DNA of 64,000 nt. It comes from Candidatus Aalborgicola danicus (GTDB lineage: Bacteria; Pseudomonadota; Gammaproteobacteria; Burkholderiales; Burkholderiaceae_C). Under the pieces are notes generated by a model. That model was not told where the DNA came from. It made no database searches and saw only the letters and a program-made list of their open reading frames with translations. Of the stretch, positions 59,466-64,000 are shown piece by piece. Position 1 is the first letter of the stretch. Each line of letters opens with the position of its first letter. Location of the stretch: assembly GCA_016703945.1 (NCBI GenBank), contig JADJBC010000051.1, positions 1 through 64,000 on the forward strand. Reading direction: 5' to 3'. The position numbers were made by a program, and so were the translations under genes.

Positions 59466-59869
59466 TTACAGATCGGCCTTGCGGGTGTCGCAGTTGCTCA
59501 GGTAGTCCGCCAGCCGCGCGCGTCCTCGTGCGGAATATGGGACACTGCCCAATCGGTGACCAGCGCCTCAAACTGTGATTTGTAGCCGTCGCTGTAAGCA
59601 TCCCCATCACTCAGCGCATGCAGACGTGCCTTCAGGAGCTGGTGGGCCTGCACATGCTCCTCATAGTCCGGAAAACCGGCGCGGCGCATCAGCCCCTCTT
59701 CATAGTCGAAGTGCTCGTCGATGGAGTCAAACAGCTGGGCCACACAGTCGCGCAGCTCCGCCCCGTCGCTGGCACTGAGTACCCGGTTTACCAGCGCAAA
59801 CAGGCGCCGGTGCTGGTGGTTGAGCTGTATATCACCGACGTCGTAACTGTCGTTCCATTCAATTGGCAT
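59466..59869 (-). CDS. Bacteriohemerythrin, C-terminal frameshift
   Basis: Oxygen-binding di-iron protein. From ATG 59869 (GGAGG upstream): IEWNDSYDVGDIQLNHQHRR, HFDYEEGLMRRAGFPDYEEH, VQAHQLLKARLHAL and WAVSHIPHEDAR supply all seven ligands. One base is off in the CGCGCG run near 59520; corrected, the tail reads LADYLSNCDTRKADL to 59466, while as written it ends at 59498. The coding part with the iron site is not affected. Confidence 0.88.
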
Positions 59870-59953
59870 TGGAGCCTCCGCTATACCCGGGGACGGGTAA
59901 TTCATCATACCCAGTGGGCCAACGCCCATCAACAAAAAAAGGTCTGTCTGCAT

Positions 59954-60525
59954 CTACCGTGCCAGGGCCTTCAAGGCCAGTTTGATACCCTCGCTGACGC
60001 CCACATTGGCCGGCAAGGCCTTCAGCGCGGCAGCCGCCTCTTTGTCGCTATAGCCCAAGGCCAGCAGCGCTTGCAGGATATCGCCCTGCGCACCATCCAC
60101 CGGGCTGGGGGTGGTGCCCAATTCCGCACCCAGCTTGCCTTTGAGTTCCAGCAGCAAGCGCTCGGCGGTCTTCTTGCCAATGCCTGGCACTTTGATCAGG
60201 CGCCCGGCCTCCTGCAGCGTGACAGCCTGCGACAACTCCCCCACGCTCATTCCCGACAGCACCGACAACGCTGTGCGCGGCCCCACGCCAGAGATCTTGA
60301 TCAGTTCGCGAAACGCCGCGCGCTCGGTATCTGACGCAAAGCCATACAGAATCTGGGCGTCTTCCCGCACCACAAAGTGGGTTAACAAGGCAACTCTCTC
60401 GCCACTGGCGGTAGGTTGTAAAACGTACTCATGGGCACCTGCACTTCGTAACCCACACCACCACAATCCACCAGCACCTGGGGTGGGTTTTTGTCGCTCA
60501 AAATGCCGGTGAGTTTGCCTATCAT
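59954..60525 (-). pseudogene. ruvA: Holliday junction protein RuvA, one frameshift
   Basis: DNA-binding partner of RuvB. From ATG 60525 the frame gives IGKLTGILSDKNPPQVLVDC and GVGYEVQVPMSTFYNLPP, the OB-fold; a lost G near 60399 shifts to the frame with VALLTHFVVREDAQILYGF, then the two helix-hairpin-helix motifs (ISGVGPRTALSVLSGM and VPGIGKKTAERLLLELKGK) and the C-terminal UBA-like domain ending GIKLALKALAR. With one base restored it is a normal RuvA of about 190 residues. Confidence 0.9.
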
Positions 60526-60604
60526 CGTGTGCCCTGGGTTGTTTGACGTTTGTTGCCTATGATGGAGGACTTTTCTTGGTCACCCACTGCATGGAATTAT
60601 CAGC

Positions 60605-61631
60605 TTGATCCTCAGACACTCCTTCACACCGCTGAACAACCCCCGCCTGTCGCATCTGTGCGGCCCCACCGACGAACACCTGCGCACCATCGAAGCGGCG
60701 CTGGACATCCGCATCGCGCACCGCCACGAGCAGTTCAAGATCGAGGGGCCCAAGGCAAAGGCACAACGCGGCATGGACCTGGTCCAGGCCTTGTATGAAC
60801 TGGCGGCCAAGCCCATCAGCGCCGCCACCGTGCAACTGATGCTGTCTGGCGACGGCTCGGCCAGCGAAGGTGACGGCCCCAGCCTGGCCACCCGCCGCGC
60901 CGACCTCAAGCCGCGCAGCAAAAACCAGGCGCTGTACCTTGACAATATCGCCGAGCACGACATCACCTTTGGCATTGGGCCGGCCGGCACCGGCAAGACC
61001 TACCTGGCCGTGGCCGCCGCCGTGGACGCCCTGCAGCGCAGCGCGGTGCAACGCATCATCCTGACCCGCCCGGCGGTAGAGGCCGGTGAGCGGCTGGGCT
61101 TTCTGCCCGGCGACCTGAACCAGAAGGTCGACCCCTATCTGCGCCCGCTGTACGACGCGCTGTACGACCTGATGGGCTACGACCAGGTGCACAAGGCCTT
61201 TGAGAAACAGCAATTGGAGATTGCCCCACTGGGCTTTATGCGCGGGCGCACGCTAAACAACGCCTTTGTGATCCTGGACGAGGCGCAAAACACCACGCCC
61301 GAGCAGATGAAGATGTTTTTGACCCGCATCGGCTTTGGCGCCAAAGCGGTGATCACCGGCGACGTCAGCCAGATCGACCTGCCCAAGACCCAGCTCAGCG
61401 GCCTGGTCGATGCCGAGCGCGTGCTGCGCCGCGTCAGCGGCATCGCCATCACCCACCTGACGAGCGCCGATATCGTGCGCCACCCTTGGTGGCACGCGTG
61501 GTGGACGCCTACGACGCCGCACGCCTGACCGAGCTGCCTGCCATCATCCACGCGCAGGACGAGCCTGAACTGGCGCGGGAGGGCTTGCCCAAGACCCGCA
61601 CCCCAGCCGCCGCACCGTGCCCAAACCCTGA
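60605..61631 (+). CDS. PhoH-like ATPase, C-terminal frameshifts
   Basis: Predicted ATPase of the PhoH/YbeZ family, usually paired with ybeY and linked to rRNA processing. An N-terminal KH-like part is followed by Walker A FGIGPAGTGKTYLAVAAAVD, RPAVEAGERLGFLPGDLNQK, Walker B NNAFVILDEAQNTTPEQMKM and VITGDVSQIDLPK. A base is missing near 61485 after DIVRHP, where VARVVDAYDAARLTELPAII continues in the next frame, and another shift near 61610 would give the usual basic end at 61631. As written, the frame stops at 61528. The start seems to be TTG 60605 (ILRHSFTPLNN). Confidence 0.87.
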
Positions 61632-61663
61632 ACCGGCGATCCATCGCCCCCTGCAAATTCCCC

Positions 61664-62108
61664 ATGCTGCCCGAACTCACGCTGTCTCTGCAATTCAGTT
61701 CAGTCACCAAACCCGACAAACACCGCGCGGCGCTGCCACGCCATAGGGTCAAGAAATGGATTCGCCATGCCCTCCAGACGGATGGCGAAATTACCGTACG
61801 CATTGTGGACGCCCAGGAAGGCCTGGACCTTGAACCGCGAATACCGCAAAAGGACTACGCCACCAATGTGCTGACTTTCGATTACACGCAGGAACCCGTC
61901 GTCAGCGCCGACCTGGTGCTGTGCGCACCGTGGTGGCCCAGGAAGCCAGGAACAGAAGAAAACCCTGGAAGCCCACTACGCCCACTTGATCGTGCACGGC
62001 CTGTTACACGCCCAGGGCTGGGACCATGAACTGGAGGAAGACGCACAGGTGATGGAGCTGCGGGAGACAGAAATCATGCGGCGACTGGGTTTCAAGAACC
62101 CGTATTGA
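61664..62108 (+). pseudogene. ybeY: Endoribonuclease YbeY, frameshifted
   Basis: Zinc endonuclease for 16S rRNA 3' maturation and 70S quality control. The start MLPELTLSLQFS and KDYATNVLTFDYTQEPVVSA, DLVLCAP are in one frame; lost bases near 61930 and 61945 move to the frame with HLIVHGLLHAQGWDHELEED, the HGxLHxxGxDH zinc motif, ending RRLGFKNPY at 62108. Between GLDL and DYATN, LEPRIPQK replaces what in the next frame reads NREYRKR, so two further indels cancel there. It follows the phoH-like gene, the normal neighbour. Confidence 0.88.
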
Positions 62109-62131
62109 CCAGGTTTGTTCTTTACACCCGT

Positions 62132-64000
62132 TTACGCAACGCCAATCGCCACCGGCGCTTCTGGTTGGCGCATCTCCCGCGCTTGCCCGCGATCCAGCCC
62201 CACCACCCGCTCTGCACCGGCAATCGTCTCCGGCCGGTGCGCCACGATGATGCGGGTCAGCGGCATGGTGGCCAGTGCCTCGGTGACGCGGCGCTCGTTG
62301 GCAATATCCAGGTGGCTGGTGGCTTCGTCCAGCGCCAGGACGCGCGGGTTTTTGTACAACGCACGGGCCAACAACACCCGCTGTTTTTGCCCGCCGGAAA
62401 GGCTGGAGCCCATATCCCCCACCAACGTCTGGTAACCCATGGGCATCTTGTTGATGTCCTCATGCACCGCCGCCAAGGCCGCGCAGGCATGAGTCCGCGC
62501 CTGGTCCACCCGCAAGTCAAAGAAGCTGATGTTGTCGGCAATGCTGCCGGCCAACAACACGTCTTCTTGCATCACCGTGCCAATAATGCTGCGGTAGTTT
62601 TGCAGGCCCAGGTGTTTGACCGGCACGCCGCCGTACAACACCTCGCCCTCTTGCGGGTGCAGCAGGCCCAGCAAGACCTTGAGTAACGTCGTCTTGCCGC
62701 AGCCGCTTGGCCCCACCAACGCCACACTCTGACCGGCCTGCAATTGCAGGTTCATGTCCTTCAGCACCCAGGGCTCACCTTCGCCATAACGAATGCTCAC
62801 ATTGCGCAATTCGATGCTGGGTTGCAAATGGGCCAGGTCGTTGGGCGGCACGTTGTCCACCTCGGGCTCGGCCAACACGATATCGGCCAGCCGTTCCGAG
62901 TGCAGACTCAGCATTTTGATCTCAACCGCGTAGTTGATGAGGGCCGATACCCGGCCGGTGAACTGGCCCTTGTAGGCGATATAGGCAAACAACATGCCGA
63001 TGGTGAAGGGTGACGCCATGGCGGCGGCAACCCCACCCACGCCCGACTTCATCACCAGCCCAGCGCCCAGCCAAAACACCAGCAAGTTCTCCACGCCAAA
63101 CACAAAGGTGTTGCCTACCGAGAAAGCAATGTTCATCTTGGCCGTGCGCACATCGCGGCTTTGCACTTCCACGATCAGGTTTTGCCAGCGGGCACGGCGC
63201 TCTTGTTCACGACCAAAAAGTTTGAGCGGGGTGATGGCGCGCAGGGTCTCCAGAAAGTGCGTGTTCTCGCGGGCGCTAACAATCAAACGCTCGGACGCGG
63301 CCTGGCGAAACGGTTGATACGCCGCCCAACGCATCAAACCGTAGATGGCTGTTGCCCCCACTGTGACGGCGGCCAACTTGGGGGAATACAGCAACATCAT
63401 GCCCAGCGCTGCCATGCCCATGATGCCGTCCAGTACGGCTTCAATCACACTGGTGGTCAGCGTGCGCTGAATGGCGCCCACTGCGCCAAAACGGCTCACC
63501 ACATCGCCCAGATGGCGCTTCTCGAAAAACTCGACCGGCAGTTTGACCAGGTGGGCAAACACATTGCTGGTCCATTGCAGGCTCAAGGATTGGCCCAAGA
63601 CCATCACCATCCAACTGCGGGCCAGGCCGATGACGGTCTGGATCACCATCAGCAAGGCAAAACCAACAATGAGTACGGATAACAAGTCCATATCGTGCGT
63701 GGCGATGGCGTCGTCCACTACAAGCTGGTTGAGCAGGGGTGAAGCAATAGCAAACAACTCCAGCACCACGGCCACCACAAAGATTTGCAATAGCGAGCGT
63801 TTGAGGCCTAGCACTTGCCGGTGAACGCGGACAGGGCGACACGCTGGCGCTGGTCGGAGGGTTTGAAGTCGGCGTTGGGGGTTAGCTCCAGCGCAACGCC
63901 GGTGAAATGGCGGGATACCTCGGCCAGCGGCAACTTGCGCTCGCCGACCGCAGGGTCAAGGATGGTGATATTGCCGCGCCCTACCTTCTTGAGGACCACG
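62132..64000 (-). pseudogene. C39-peptidase ABC exporter, partial, one frameshift
   Basis: Exporter of the bacteriocin type: a C39 cysteine peptidase domain cuts a double-Gly leader and the ABC unit exports the product. Only the end of the peptidase domain is in the window (VGRGNITILDPAVGERKLPL, VSRHFTGVALELTP), in one frame to about 63818, where a lost G ends it (CGGCAAGTGC). The next frame continues LGLKRSLLQIFVVAVVLELF, six membrane helices, Walker A ALVGPSGCGKTTLLKVLLG, Q loop, signature SSLSGGQKQRVLLARALYKN and Walker B RVLALDEATSHLD. The catalytic Cys would lie outside. It converges with ybeY. No leader peptide substrate is visible here. Confidence 0.88.

Overview
The window looks like chromosome from a betaproteobacterium of the Comamonadaceae (Rhodoferax/Polaromonas-like). 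The inference rests on the gene content and local order (glmU-lrp-glmS, folM-folB-ttcA, phoH-ybeY, RCC1 and DUF4397 secreted proteins), the high GC content, and a roughly 57-bp dispersed repeat that I recall only from memory as common in this family. I ran no search, so all family names come from motifs read by eye. I recognised no rRNA, tRNA or CRISPR array.

Layout. 1-7.2 kb: a leftward sugar-acid type operon (SMP-30 lactonase, GntR regulator, isopropylmalate/tartrate dehydrogenase-like gene, Gfo/Idh/MocA oxidoreductase, TRAP transporter dctPQM). Its binding-protein gene dctP is split by an IS1380-like element. 7.2-15.6 kb: a loose accessory stretch with a sirtuin, selO, an IS6-like relic, DUF1499 and DUF6794 genes, a VOC protein, an MFS pump and TGTTTACGACTTTA repeats at both ends. 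15.6-37.8 kb: mostly core genes (glmS, lrp-like, glmU, a LysR regulator, cytochrome c, ppk2, 5-FTHF cyclo-ligase, slt, GST, cca, trxC, RCC1 protein, MidA-like methyltransferase, rsgA, folM, folB, ttcA, a lipoprotein and a phosphatase). 38.2-41.2 kb: a compact four-gene accessory operon with two different PD-(D/E)XK-like nucleases, an alpha/beta hydrolase and a protein of unknown family. It is the best candidate here for an undescribed system. 41.7-55.8 kb: an M14 peptidase, a TPR lipoprotein, an ether-lipid-type fusion protein, a CpxRA-like two-component system, a DUF4397 lipoprotein-BamA operon, DUF2141 and carotenoid oxygenase genes, and a universal stress protein. 55.9-64 kb: cbpA-cbpM, arfB, ruvB, two hemerythrins, ruvA, phoH, ybeY and a C39-peptidase ABC exporter running off the end.

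Four signals stand out. (1) Three exact GTAAA-N5-GTAAA boxes lie upstream of the CpxR-like regulator and of the DUF4397-bamA operon, which suggests one envelope-stress circuit. (2) Two large hairpins (35.3 and 41.5 kb) have unrelated stems but share loop ends (GATTTC...GTATGA), and every stem mismatch is a G-U wobble on one strand. (3) Five copies of the 57-bp repeat lie inside genes, all on the coding strand and in the same reading frame. (4) Core genes from about 54 to 64 kb (ruvA, ruvB, ybeY, phoH, cbpA, cbpM, arfB) carry many 1-bp indels, often in homopolymers. Sequence or assembly error is more likely than decay of so many neighbouring core genes, so the pseudogene labels there describe this sequence as given.
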